DNA of 64,000 bases from Chondrosia reniformis (Eukaryota > Porifera > Demospongiae > Chondrillida > Chondrillidae): contig OX359202.1 in assembly GCA_947172415.1 (NCBI GenBank), positions 6,248,899-6,312,898 of the forward strand. The letters are read 5' to 3'. The translations under genes and the position numbers were made by a program. This document shows positions 1-11,406 of the stretch, in pieces. Every line of letters begins with the position of its first letter. Positions within the stretch are counted from its first letter, which is position 1. Under the pieces are notes generated by a model. That model had not been told where the DNA came from. It did no database searches and saw only the letters and a program-made list of their open reading frames with translations.

Positions 1-1487
1 AGCTGTCAGTTACATGATATGCCTGAAAGTACACCATCTCAACCGTATCCCTTTATGCCATCCTTTGCAGTTGAAGGCATCCCATATCAGCCCCTTCATT
101 ACAGCAACCTAAAGCTACAAGCTTACACAGGCCACCGGAGTACCATTACTAGGCTGAACATCTTTGAGGATGAGACTATGTTTCTGAGTGCCGGGAGAGA
201 CAAGACAGTCAAACTGTGGTCACTGCAGAACTATGGCAACGGTTCGGCTGCCTGTGGTCCTCAGCTGACTTACACTCTGCACCAAAAACAGGTGATAGGA
301 CTACAGTACTTGGACCTGTTGAGATGGGTGGCCTCCTGTGGAACCTCTCTTCATGTGAGCTCAGTACAGTGGTATCACCTGAAGTTCGTACAATAGCTAA
401 ATATTTTCATTCTACATACTCCCATTTCTTTTGCTTTAAATTAGTCCTCTCTGTACTGTACTTTCTAAGATTTGATCAATTGTTAATTTTGATCTTGTTT
501 ATGTTGGCTTGTGTGTGTTTGTGCTTGCTCAGATATGGGATCCTGATACTGGGCTCCTTTTGAGGGAGTACCATCCTCCCAAACCAGGGGATTGGGTTGC
601 CATGACAACCACAGCAGTCCCTTTTCCCACAGTTGTTCTTGGTGGCCAAAATGGTACAGTTCAGCTGGTGGACGCAAGGATGAAGGACCTTGCACAAACC
701 TGGAGGATTAACAATGAAGGTAGTTACATTCCTACTCGGCAACGCAAAGCTGTGACTACTATGTCTGTGTTACAGGCGGCAGTAATTTGAAGCGGCTAAC
801 TTCAGACTTCCATAACACATGGATAGCCGGCTCATTAACTGGATCTTTGTTGTTTATTCTGGATTCTCGAATGGGAGACCTGCAGTCATTGTGGAAGGTC
901 ACAGATCATTCTTCTGCGACTGTTGGAGGTGTAAGTTCTATTGTTTCATCACGATAATTAATACAATTATGTTAATTTTAATTATTTTGTCTTCTTTGAA
1001 AGGTATTTGGTTGTGAAGTTTTGGGAATGCAGTCAACTCAATTCGGCCATCTTTTAGCTAGCACTAACAGCGGACATCTTGCTGAATGGAGCAAAACTGG
1101 AAATTGTCTACAGATGAAGAAAGGTAAGTTGACTTTGTACTTGTCATTTCAATGGGTACATCTGTACTTCCATCAATAGACTCGTCCATACCACTACAAA
1201 GTTTTGAGGTCTTTGGAGATCAAGTAATTGGAGTTGCACCGGGAAGTCAACTAGTTTTTCAAAGTGACATTAGCACCAAGGTATAGTCATCCATGCATAG
1301 TGTATTAGTTGTTCCTGTGTATTATTTGTGTGTCCATTTATTGCAGTTGAAATCTGCCGAAGGGCAGCGTGTTGTTAAGGTACAGAACAAGGCATTGAAA
1401 GGAAATGTGATAGCCTGCAGTGTCCTTCGCAATAAGAGAGCTTTTCTTCTTGGAAGTGACACGGGAACTATTCTTCTTCAAGTTTAA
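1..1487 (+). CDS. WDR81: WDR81 C-terminal WD40 region (5' truncated by window)
   Basis: WDR81 is a BEACH/WD40 protein of the endolysosomal system that controls PI3P and endosome maturation and works with WDR91. Only the C-terminal beta-propeller is in the window. Exons that keep phase: 1-354, 533-719, 776-930, 1003-1123, 1180-1280, 1347-1487, giving about 352 residues. Visible motifs are a WD repeat with GHRSTITRL and SAGRDKTVKLWSL, IWDPDTG opening exon 2, and the ending LLGSDTGTILLQV, which matches the usual WDR81 C-terminus (LLGSDNGVIRLL type). The BEACH domain lies upstream of the window. The 3' UTR has AATAAA at 1748-1753. The neighbouring cofilin gene is convergent. Confidence 0.9.
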
Positions 1488-2047
1488 TATTTTCTAAATT
1501 TTAAAAGCTGTTGATCCCTAACATATAAATTTGTGTTTATAAACCTATTTCTATCAGTGCATCTGTTAAATCAGGCAATATTTCTTTCTCCCAAAGAAAG
1601 ACTTCGGTCACTTGATTGGTCTGCAGTTGACATTTTCGTGATTGCAGCCTTACAGATTTCATGTAGTCAACTCCCCCTGTATATGCCTTATATAGTCCCA
1701 ACAGCCTTTATTTATCATTCAGTTGCTTAATAGAACCAATTGGTATAAATAAATAAACAGTTGTTATTGGAATTGTTTAATTTCTAATGTATCTTTAAAA
1801 TGTTTTTAAAATGACCATCTTCACTAATATTTAATATCTGCAGTAAATAAGCTAGTTTTATAGACCCTTTAATGAGATAACTTGGTATCATTCAAAGCAT
1901 TTGTAATTACATTCATGATTACATTGTCATGCAACCAAGTATCAGATGTTCTATACAAGTTATTTGACTAACAGTGATTAAATGTGCAAACAGTCTTATC
2001 TTTATACTCAATTACTAAATAAGAACACTATCATTCTCCAACTTGTT
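1488..2047. other. Convergent 3' UTR interval, WDR81/cofilin
   Basis: An AT-rich interval between the WDR81 stop and the cofilin stop. A polyadenylation hexamer AATAAA is at 1748-1753 for the + gene. A 65-codon open frame at 1533-1730 resembles no family and is probably UTR. I see nothing else in it. Confidence 0.7.
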
Positions 2048-2867
2048 TTACGCCTTTTTTTCCACTTCTGTACTGAATGCATCATAGTCAAAGTCACTTG
2101 CATCATTGGCCTGGAATTCAAGACCCAATCCTGAAAAGGCTTTCTTAATCGTGTCTTTGGTGCTAGCATATATCATCTTGTCTCCAATTTTACTATCATC
2201 AGGGCACCTATTACAAAGGATAGAGCATCTAATGAACAAGTTTAATTACAGGCCATACATTCTACATCAAATATGTTAAATAAGTACATATGTAACTCTA
2301 AAATTCAAAGCTTTGGGCAATACAAAATTTGAGCCATTGCAAGATTTACAAACAAATCGCTTCTCTTTGAGATGGTTCTAAATTTTAGATAAAACTTACT
2401 AAAAAATTACTTACCAGAACACAAAGGCAATCTTCCTAATCTCTCGGCTTTCTTTGTTCGTAAAGCCAAAATCGTACAGAATATAACGTGGCTCCTTTGT
2501 AAGCCTTTCTTTAAGCTCTGCAAAGGATTCTTTGTCTTCTTCTTTATTACTTGTCTTTTTAGGATCACTTGCGTAATCTACAACAACCTTCTTTTTGTTC
2601 TCAATTTTAAATGTCATATATTTGTTAGTTGATCTCAATTTCATCTCGTTATATAGCACAGGAATTTCTTTGTCGACCTCGATACCTGACATAGACTGTA
2701 GGACGAAGGTGAAAATTAACTAAACTACAACATCACTGCGTGATTCTTCTATTTAGAGTAAAGATACGACTAGTTACAGAATAGTAACTTCTCATTTTAC
2801 AAATAATCTAAATTAATAAATCAACAACGACGAGACTACGGACAGTCCCAAGGAGGCGCCTTACCAT
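2048..2867 (-). CDS. ADF/cofilin, actin-depolymerising factor
   Basis: Severs and depolymerises actin filaments in the cytoplasm. Exons (minus): 2867-2865, 2695-2415, 2207-2048, giving 147 residues, the normal length for ADF/cofilin. The first coding exon is the ATG alone, followed directly by GTAAGG, an arrangement also found in vertebrate cofilin genes. Visible motifs: an N-terminal MSMSGIEV with phosphorylatable serines, LTKEPRYILYDF, CPDDSKIGDKMIYASTK (the actin-binding long helix, normally KxKMIYAS), and a C-terminal acidic tail ending EVEKKA. The gene is divergent from COA6. A perfect CArG box lies about 110 bp upstream of the ATG. The paralogue name (cofilin versus destrin) cannot be decided. 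Confidence 0.95.
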
Positions 2868-3092
2868 GTTGCTTCTCTTACTGCTTACAACTTCAAAAAG
2901 GACTGACGTACTCTTTCTTTATACAGGTTGGCAGCTTTGCTGAGAGGTCGCGCGTGGGGAATAGCGTTGATTTATACCCTTATATGGTTAGACAAATGTT
3001 ACCAAATTACGACGTCATCATGCTATAAATGGTCAAGGAGGCGTGTCTAGTAAATATACTAGATTAAAAATTTAGGGATATACTCTAAAGCA
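2868..3092. promoter_or_regulatory. Divergent cofilin/COA6 promoter with CArG box
   Basis: A 225-bp space between the two start codons. Positions 2978-2987 read CCTTATATGG, a perfect CC(A/T)6GG serum response element on both strands. A CRE-like ACGTCAT lies near 3011-3017, followed by an AT-rich ATAAATGG stretch that could serve as a TATA-like element. Actin-cytoskeleton genes including cofilin are known SRF/MRTF targets in animals; the use of this site here is inferred. Confidence 0.5.
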
Positions 3093-3491
3093 ATGTCAGG
3101 CAAAGAAGCGCCTGACAGTACTGGTAGGAAAGCTTGTTATGCGGCAAGAGACAATTACTATCAATGTCTAGTTAGGAACAATGAAGATAAATCCAAGTGT
3201 TCTCAAGAAATGGAGACATACCAGCAAAACTGCCTACCATCCTGGGTTTGTCCATCCATTTTAATTTGAACAATTATCTATTCCATATGGCCTACATTGT
3301 GCATATTGAGTATTTCTACACTGTAAAATAGAAGCCTGGCTTTGCAAATCACTTTACATATTGAAAAGTACATAATTATGTTAGGATCACTATCCAGGTA
3401 TTGTTTGTAGGTTAAGCATTTTGACCGTAAGAGAGTTTTCGAAGAGTACAAGAAGAAACTTGAAAAGGAGGGACACCAGGAGATTAGCTGA
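3093..3491 (+). CDS. COA6: COA6, cytochrome c oxidase assembly factor
   Basis: A small intermembrane-space protein that helps deliver copper to the COX2 CuA site during complex IV assembly. Two exons, 3093-3245 and 3411-3491, give 77 residues. The COA6 cysteine pattern is visible: C-x9-C (ACYAARDNYYQCL) followed by C-x10-C (KCSQEMETYQQNCLPSW), then a basic KHFDRKRVFEEYKKKL tail as in animal COA6. The pattern distinguishes it from COX6B and other twin CX9C proteins. Its stop codon is only 14 bp from the stop of the convergent SAC3D1-like gene. Confidence 0.92.
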
Positions 3492-3505
3492 ACACAACAA
3501 ACTGA

Positions 3506-5610
3506 TCAGTTGTCACTTTCCTTGTGTGTTCTTGTATCAATCTTCGGTTTTATCAGCTGACCACAAACATCATTTTGGGTGACATTGACAAAAAATGTCT
3601 TTGACAGTGCAATTGTTTTTCCCTTTCAAAGAAAATTGATGAAATTATTAATCAAGTAGCATAGAAATTTAGTAGTACCAAAGACGTAACTTACTGGAAA
3701 CTTTTCCAAAATGATACTTTTTTTGAATAACACCATTTCATTATCTACCTGTACCCCTGAACCACAAATATTTACAAAATAGCATACTCTGTTTCTAGCT
3801 ATAACACTTCTACTCACCAGCATTCTGACAGAGGAGTATTGTTGATTCTAAATCTGGCATACCCAAGACTTTCATTAATTCACTTTTGATTAAAAGAACA
3901 TGCACATATATGCATAACATCCAGCTACATGAGAACATGTAGTTGCCTTGGTAACGACTTACTGAAGAGGATATTGAGCTTTGGGAGATCCATAAGCTGT
4001 GTTCATTGCACAGAGGCTGTTGCTATGGAATTGAAGAAATTTAAGTGCAACTTACATCAAGTGCATGCGCTTTTAACTTTTGTCATTCAAAAAGGCACTT
4101 CAATTGATTACCAAGCAACAGTAACTCAGTGAAGACAAGCCATGAAAGGATAAGTTACTGGTTACTTGATGGAGTTGCCATGTTAGTATACATTTAGGTT
4201 TAGCTTCTCTTTGCTTACTGTCGTATGCTATCCACCCAAAGGAGCAGAACACTGAGAGCCAATGGTGGCAGACCTTGTACAAGTCTGAAAAACCTTACAA
4301 AGTTTCCTTGTACATGTGCAACATTCAAAGAGTATGCCTTTCCTATTGCTTCATACCTACACCTGATTTCATCATACTCAGTATCACAGTGAGGATTGCC
4401 AACCACAGAACAGAGAAGCTCATGAGTATACTGAATTTGGCTATAATCAATTACACTCACTTTCTACTGTTGGTGACAATAAAGTAGTGCAGAAAGGCCT
4501 GATTTGTTCCTAATTAATTAAAATAATAATAATATACAAAACTTTCCCAAAGTTTGTTTAAAATTGTAATTACCTAAATATGTCAGCATATAATACATAT
4601 CAAATTCTTCTCTCTCAGCAGCAGGGACCTCATTTAATGAGTAGAGTCTCAGCAGGCGTAAGAGACACTCATGATACTGCTTGTGTAGCAGGACAGGGTC
4701 AAACACATCAATCGACTCACAAGCTAGTCTGGGAGAACAAACATGTAAGCCAATCTACCAATCTGTTTCTTTAGTACCTCTACCTTGCCTGGGAATATAA
4801 GTAGAATCGAATCATGATCTCTAAAATTTCAATTGCAACTGCTCCATTCAGTTCCTAAGTACAAGGAAGTGAATAGGTAAGGCTGCTATAGATATACCAC
4901 AAGTATTTATAATCACAAACTTTATTATTTAACCATCATTGTAACACCAACTGTGACAGTCAGCTTCCATTTAAGTAATAACTACTGGATGACTTAGTGA
5001 ATGAAGTTCCTCTGTTGATAATTATTTTTATTATCAAAGTTACATAATGTCTGACATGTAGACCAGTGTGACATACAAGTGTTATCACACACACCTGAAT
5101 AGTCATATCCTGAAGTACTGCTTTAAACCTGTTATCAATAAAGTTGTATACTATTATCCATTTGACATCCGTCCTTGTTGCAATCCTGCATACCGCAGGC
5201 AAAGCAGTCTCAGTACATCCAACGTCCATTAGCTACCTAATATGACTGACTTGGAAATTAAGTAAGTAATGGTTGACTTCAACACGTGGATTGGTCGCAA
5301 AGTGTGAGGTCTAGTCAGGTCTGCTCCTGCAGCTGATCTGACAAACTCTTTAACTGCTAAGGACGAGTTTGATTTTAAATCTCCATTCTTTCGATCGGAT
5401 TTCTCCTCGTCAATTTCGAACAAGCTTAACGTTCTTGCTGCCTCCCTCCTGCACACGAGAAGCACCTTGAAGCTGTCAGCATACTATGAGTGTATTCTGG
5501 TACCTCACAATTTCCTCTTCCGGACACATGAAGGAGCAAGCGCCTTCCACGGGATCACAATCAATGTAGCACATATCTTCCAGCATTGCTAGCTCTAAGG
5601 AGGCAGCCAT
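3506..5610 (-). CDS. SAC3D1: SAC3D1/SHD1-like SAC3-GANP domain protein
   Basis: SAC3/GANP-domain proteins act in mRNA export (TREX-2) or, for SAC3D1/SHD1, in centrosome and spindle function. Ten exons on the minus strand: 5610-5504, 5448-5251, 5185-5095, 4854-4784, 4728-4574, 4459-4219, 4022-3963, 3882-3818, 3756-3695, 3622-3506, giving 388 residues (the human protein is near 400). Visible family signatures are CSFMCPEEEIVRREA, LAVKEFVRSAAGA, YLISKIATRTDVKW, FKAVLQDMTIQ and QGNFVRFFRLVQGLPPLA. The 4459 acceptor (AAAG) is the least certain junction. The short single-domain form argues for SAC3D1 rather than MCM3AP/GANP. It is divergent from CCDC61 (79 bp between starts). Confidence 0.88.
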
Positions 5611-5689
5611 TTTGTTGGTAAATAATGGCGGGAAACTTAAGTTGACGAGGAAAAGGAAAGAAAAAAAGATTTAGAAATTTTTGTCAACA
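5611..5689. promoter_or_regulatory. 79-bp bidirectional promoter, SAC3D1-like/CCDC61
   Basis: The whole space between two divergent start codons. Both 5' UTRs and the core promoter have to fit here or overlap. The minus-strand start lies in AACAAAATGGCTGCC, a YY1/TISU-like context. Confidence 0.5.
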
Positions 5690-8600
5690 ATGGAAAACTC
5701 TGCCTCTCGAATGTGGCGGTTCGGTCAATCTGATTACAATGTCTTAATTGATGTTGAAAATGCTACACTGACAGTTAAAGTAGAAGAAACTCTCTCTGCA
5801 GATGCGTGGCAGGGTAGCTTTGAATCTAAACGTCAGTTATGCAATTGGTTATTAATAGAGTTACGTTACTTATTGATGACTAAATTCATTCTTGATTTGT
5901 GTTTTTAGAACTCGAGGAACTGACCAAGAAGACGGGTAACTACAAGCAGTTTAACGTCTTTGTGAGCATGTTAAATGCCGCAATCACTCGCTCGAGTGAA
6001 AGTGTCAGCTTAGATTTGCTGACCTACGCCGACCTGGAGGCGCTTAGAAACCACAAGCTAGGGCACAGTTCCCGCCAAGGAAGCTCCCCCGGCGCCAAGC
6101 CCGGATGGACGCAGTTGAACTCGAAGAGATACCTCATATTGACGTATAATGTAGAGTTTGATCGTATCCATTATCCGTTAGCCCTAACATATGCCGGCAA
6201 GCCCGACCCGGCGGTGCTTCAGGAGACTATAAGGAGATTGAGATCAGAGCTTGAAAAACAGTCACAGAAAGGTGGAAAAGTGAAACACAGTGATTTGCAA
6301 CGCCTGCAAGACGAGTGAGTGGAAACATCAGTCATAATCTATGGTGGAAATGAGCTAGATCTAATTAGTGTACTACAGGGGGTGACAGAGAAGGGTAATG
6401 AAGTGGCTCAGCTGATATCTTGCCAAAGTTTGAAATATGGCTAATATCAATTCAAATTTAGACCTTGACCACCCCCCCAAAATCTGCCGCTGCCATTATA
6501 GTCTTCAAATAAAGGCAACTAGACTGAGTTGAGGTGTAATTCAGCCCATACTGTGCGTAGATATGATATTCTATTGCAAGAGAAGGAGGAGATAGAAGAG
6601 CTGTTTGAAGCCTTTAAGAGTGATGTCATGACAAGTCGAAATGGAACAGCTGCTAAGCAGATCAAGATATTAAAGCAGGCAGTTAGGAATCTGGATGTGC
6701 GTATGTCATTTAACTTCACCATCTTGTTAAAGTATTTAAATATATGTACGTATATACATGTATCTATATACATAATTCAATAGAGTTTGTGTGTTTGTTT
6801 GTTAATCGCTATACTCTGTATATTTTAACAATCTTCGATGTAAGTTATTTAATGAATGCATTAACTATCACCCCCACTTCTTTTCTTTAACACCTTTGCA
6901 AAAGTGCCTTTTTACTCTATCATATCCTAGTAAACAAATCACTAATCTTATTTATGATATGTATTTAATGCACAAATCCCTTAGCTAATTATTTATCATG
7001 GATTTTTATAGAGCATGCACATCCCCACCTCTCACCCACCCCACCCTATATACATAGATATACCTAGCTGTCAATTCCAGAAGAGCAATAAACTTTCAAG
7101 TACTATTTATCATGACTTTCCTTTGTAATGTGACTTGTAAACCTGAACTGGTTGGGCCATCCTTATTAATCTTTGTATGGCATGTCACAATAATAAACAT
7201 CATTATTATTATTATTATATGTATATTATTGTATGTGCTATATGTATATATACGTATGTGTGTATTCATTAGCAAGAGCTCTCTAAAGAGAAGATAAAGC
7301 ACCAAAAGTATGTCCAAAGGAAGAATAAAGAGATCAGAGATCTTTTAGAAGAAGTTTGTGTGTTTGTTATAAGATCTTGTGAACTGCTAGTTAAACCTTC
7401 TAATACGTACATATGTAGCTAGATGATTTAAAGGCATCAGATCGAAACTTAAAGATACGTTTAAGAAGTGTCACAAATGAACTAGCTGTACTGAAGCAGG
7501 GGGGGATGTATTCAAGCAGACAGCCAGCCACTAATAGAGGAAGGACAAGGACCTCATCGACAGAGAAGAATATTTGCAAGCAGCTGCCATCCTCTGCATC
7601 AAAATACAAAATGAGAACGCCTTCTCCATCAGGTACACCTCTACACTAGTCTGACGAAATCAGGCCCTATTCTTATGCAATAATTGCTCCAGTAACAGTC
7701 TGACAACTTACTGGAACAATTATTGCATAAGAATAGGGTCTGATTTCATCAGACTTCTCTGTACCATTAAGGGCACAAATATGCTCGTGTGTATGCGTTA
7801 GTCAACTGTGTCTTGCTGCAACATACGGAGCTTCATCTTGTGACAAAGTGTTGACATGTGTTGCTGGTACGTAGGTGCGAGATTCCCTAGATTTGACCCA
7901 ACAGCTTATGTTCAGGAAAAGACCAGACGACAGAGGGAGTCAAACTTGAAGAGGTTTGCTATTTAAATATATTTAGAGGTATAAGAAATGTCTTAGAATT
8001 GCCTTAATGTCCATTCCATCTTGCAAGTCGTTCAGGGAGTAGACTGGGAATGAGGTCGCGATCCAACTCTACTGAGAGGTTGGACTATAGGAAACCTCCT
8101 AGATCGTCACCTTCCACTTCAACAACCAGACTGTCTGGAGCAGGTATTGCAGCCTTTAAAAGCAGATCACGGACATCTTCAGGTAACTAGTCAGTTTATA
8201 GATTGCTTCCAAATCTTTATATCTACAGCCTGTGGAAGGATAGTACAATTTCTAGTTTAATAAATTAGTACTTTTAGAGATTATAAAGGCATAATGATCT
8301 CTACAATCCTCACCAGCTGTATAGTACTAGAATATAAATGTTTTGGATAAACTGCATCTATGTGACCTCATTGGTATATTTATAGTTGGGAGTAATGCCA
8401 GTAGCAGAGGGTCGTCGAGGAGGCCATCTTTAACAAGATCAGACAGTGACAATTCCCTGACACAGCTGCAAGGTGGAAGGAAGAAGGGTCCACTACAACA
8501 GAGGTATAGTACAGCCAGCCCTGATACATCAGCCATGTTTATGCCCTGTTACACAAAATCAGAAATTGTTAGGGAATGTCAAAAATTGGTCATATCTGCA

Positions 8601-9054
8601 ACACTTTAAGATTGGCCTTAGTCGTAGCATCTCCTATTTTCAGTGAAATGGATTGTCAGACAAAGTTGACATGGGATGGCTGAAACTCTGTCTTTCCATC
8701 CACATAGAGGTTGTTAACTATTCTTGACTGTATCTTGCTGTATCTTCTCTCTTTTCAGGTCGGGCAGGCAGCCAGGAGGTAGGAATGTAAAGCAAGCTTG
8801 GGGTAGTCGCCAAACTCCAGTCTCAACCCCAGAACTGATGAAAAGAGTGACCAAGGGAAAATCCCTAGACAGTAGTCATGGTAATGTCAATATTAATCCT
8901 TGTAGTTAAGCCTCTTATTTAACACTACTGGTAATATTTTATAGAAATATTGGACAAATCTGTTGAACTGACAGAGATTGACGCAAGGTTGAGTGCTTTA
9001 CAAGAATTTATGAAGAAATCACTAGCTTCTCGAACCCAAACTGGAATTGCTTGA
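5690..9054 (+). CDS. CCDC61: CCDC61 (VFL3 homologue), centriole/basal-body protein
   Basis: CCDC61/VFL3 sits at centriolar satellites and basal-body appendages. It has an XRCC4-like head and a coiled-coil stalk that binds microtubules. Ten phase-consistent exons: 5690-5831, 5909-6314, 6561-6696, 7273-7353, 7419-7632, 7875-7953, 8028-8182, 8386-8503, 8759-8880, 8945-9054, giving 520 residues (human about 512). Visible: LTKKTGNYKQFNVF, SSESVSLDLLTYADLEALR, LNSKRYLILTYNVEFDRIHYP in the head; a charged coiled coil; LKIRLRSVTNELAVLK; RFPRFDPTAYVQEK; a Ser/Arg-rich tail; and a terminal IDARLSALQEFM. The 576-bp intron before exon 4 could hide a further small exon. AATAAA is at 9176. Confidence 0.93.
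7648..7755. repeat. Foldback (MITE-like) element in CCDC61 intron
   Basis: Two near-perfect inverted arms of about 47 bp, left 7648-7695 and right 7707-7755, separated by about 11 bp. The arms begin AGTCTGACGAAATCAGG and contain CCTATTCTTATGCAATAAT. It encodes nothing and lies inside an intron, as a MITE or inverted-repeat insertion would. Confidence 0.85.
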
Positions 9055-9228
9055 TTTTTACTATTATATAAACCTGTTAATTTCATGCATTTTATACACA
9101 AATGTCTAAATTAAGAAAATGTTATTGTTTCACATCATATATTTCTCAAGTTGGAAGTTTATTGTACAAGAAACGAATAAAAATTCATTTTAGAAAATAT
9201 AATCATCAAGATCAATATTGCCCCTACT
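9055..9228. other. Convergent 3' UTRs, CCDC61/OPA3
   Basis: A 174-bp AT-rich gap between two facing stop codons, with AATAAA at 9176-9181 for the + gene. I see no other feature. Confidence 0.6.
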
Positions 9229-9776
9229 CTATTGAACTTGTTTATTTTTATTAATTAGCTCCTTTTCTGCATTTTTTAATCTGTTTTTCAACTCGTTAAT
9301 CTGCTGATCAGTGTTACGCAATTTACCACTCAGAAGCTCTACTCTGTTCTGAAGGGCTTTCAGCTGCGAATCTTGAGTCTCTTCCTTCGCCGTTTCCTTC
9401 CTCTGCTGCCTCCAATACTCCAATGCTATAATCCCTGCTCCAACACTGAACACAAACGCCTCTCCAATTATCTCGGCTGCCAAGGCAATTGCTGCTTCGT
9501 CCTTCAGCGGTCGCGTTTCTACCGGTCCACCTACGCCCATCACCCTCATACGAGCAAATATGTCCAATTTATGTAGTCCTACAGAGAGCGGAATTGAAGT
9601 CACGATTGTGACACAACTTTTGGTCTGAGATACCGTAACTCACTTTGTCCGAGCGGCAACAACAAAGTGTCCTTCATTAGTCCGCTCTCCTTCGCGGAAG
9701 TCTTCAGACGATTAGAAATTGGCCTTGACATTTGCTTCAGAGCAAGGTAAATCAGCTTTCCAATTGGGAACACCAT
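9229..9776 (-). CDS. OPA3: OPA3, mitochondrial outer-membrane/matrix protein
   Basis: OPA3 affects mitochondrial morphology and lipid metabolism; human defects cause optic atrophy with methylglutaconic aciduria. Two exons, 9776-9644 and 9578-9229, give 160 residues. Visible: an N-terminal FPIGKLIYLALKQMSRPISNR, the family motif with hydrophobic and basic residues; KLDIFARMRVMG; the segment IALAAEIIGEAFVFSVGAG; EYWRQQ; and a C-terminal coiled coil. The chosen start, 9776, gives MVFPIGK, aligning with the family. An in-frame ATG 30 bp upstream (MKFRVYYCAI...) is possible. Its start is only 67 bp downstream of the NAA30 stop on the same strand. Confidence 0.93.
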
Positions 9777-9843
9777 GATTGCGCAATAGTACACGAAATT
9801 TCATCACTACAAATTTACATGTACATAACTTGGTAGAAAAAAA

Positions 9844-10919
9844 TCAATATGCTAACGAATTATCTGTCAACCATAATTTCAACCTATATGCGTCAGCTCC
9901 AGTTAGATAGTATCTATAGAGGTATTTGTCTCTTACAAACCCAAGATGAGCATATAATTGCAGTGCTGCTTCGTTAGACACTTCTGCTTCGAGCACAATC
10001 TGAGAGGAACAGAATAAGAGAGAGAACAAAAGTGACCATCTTGTCAAATAAATAAGAGAGACCAACTCCATTTGATGGGAACCAGAGTCTCCTTAGAATG
10101 GATTTTATTGCACAATCACTGGACTAGTAACTTGAACAATTACAAGTCACAAACTAAACCTGTAGAGGTAGAGTATAAAAGAAAAATGTACCAACCTCAT
10201 CACAACCCTCCACTGTCATTCTCTCAATCACCTTCTTGACCAAGTTTGTTCCTATGGCAACAACAGAGTCACTGCATCTCAAAGACAACCATTACAAACT
10301 AAATGTGTGCACAGACCTATCTTCTTTCTTCGATGGGCCTTATCCACAGCCAGCATTGCAATGTATCCCCTCCGCACCACTCCCTGATGAAGATCCAACT
10401 TACATACTATAGCGCCAATAAACTTGCCTTCACTTTGAGCCTGCAAAAAATTGTTACTGATGTCATTTACTACTCGTGAAACACACTTTCATTTATAGAC
10501 CTTTTTAGTCTCGCGGAGCCAGACCCTATTCAACTTTTACCCGCTTCCGGCAGGAAAAGGCTTCCAGAGGGAAAACGGTCTGGCTATGCGAGACTGGTTG
10601 TAACAGGCATGCATGCAACTACCATTATTGTAAACTGCGGCCATTGGTGTATAAAGTACCGATACGTGTACACCGAGTACGGTTCAGAGAGTTCTGCCTT
10701 CATCAGTTGCATAATGTCGGGCAACTGGTGTTCCGATTTATAGTCGACATAAGAGACTCCGTGCTCATCCGGACCTCCTACAATCTCTGCGCCTTGCATT
10801 TCTATACTCTCCACCTCTTCTCCTTTGTCTGTGATGGACAGGCCGCTTAGGGAACCAGAAAATACTTGTTCAATCGTCTGCTCGTGTTTCAACTCCTGAA
10901 TATTGCCTTTCAGCGCCAT
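9844..10919 (-). CDS. NAA30: NAA30, catalytic subunit of NatC N-acetyltransferase
   Basis: Transfers acetyl from acetyl-CoA to N-terminal Met-hydrophobic ends of nascent chains at the ribosome, together with NAA35 and NAA38. Exons (minus): 10919-10623, 10440-10317, 10251-10196, 9999-9844, giving 210 residues. GNAT-fold landmarks: [40 protein letters not shown], the acetyl-CoA loop [32 protein letters not shown] and [16 protein letters not shown]. The N-terminal 60 residues are variable, as in the family. Exon 1 ends with ATG before GTAGTT, which keeps the family spacing WPQ-FTIM-AQSEGKF. Confidence 0.94.
10507..10595. repeat. Short inverted-repeat (MITE-like) element in NAA30 intron
   Basis: Terminal inverted repeats of 19 bp, AGTCTCGCGGAGCCAGACC at 10507-10525 and its near complement at 10577-10595, enclose about 50 bp. 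A weaker GCCAGACCTT...AAGGTCTGG pair at about 58540-58575 may belong to the same family. Confidence 0.7.
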
Positions 10920-11406
10920 TTTATTTACAGACGAATCAATTTATATTGCTTACTATGTAAGTGCAAGACGTATATATATATATATAACTCAAATTAAGAG
11001 GTGTGTCCTCCTATAGTCGGCAGATTGCTCCTTCGAATTCCTCGGAGCTACATTTCAGGTAGGTTCGATGATCTTCCATCATTTGAGAAAGAGTAATGTG
11101 TAAATATTCGACTTGTTAATTTTACATCTAAGCCCATTTAATGGGATAATTTTCGGTGCGGATCTCTTTAATATGTTTGGTTGCGTTCGTGCCCTTTGAC
11201 GGTCAGTGAAAGGTCTTTAATCGTTAACCCTTAGCTTGGTTGTTAACTGTGATTAAAAACAAATGAATTGTCGTACAACATTGTCAAGGGTCGCATGTCA
11301 TGTCTATATCCTGAGAGTGTTCTTTCTACTTCACATGCCAGTCTCTGTGTCTGTGTAGAGAACCGCGAGGTTGTATATACAGTTTGATCCGGATAGCTGA
11401 GCGGCC
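10920..11406. promoter_or_regulatory. Divergent NAA30/RhoGEF intergenic region
   Basis: 487 bp between divergent start codons. It holds a (TA)n run near 10971-10985 and no ORF. No convincing TATA box or other named element was found. The NAA30 start context is AAAATGGCG. Confidence 0.4.

Noticed and set aside
1533-1730. 65-codon ORF after WDR81
   Set aside because: No family resemblance, AT-rich, overlaps the WDR81 3' UTR and ends just before AATAAA.
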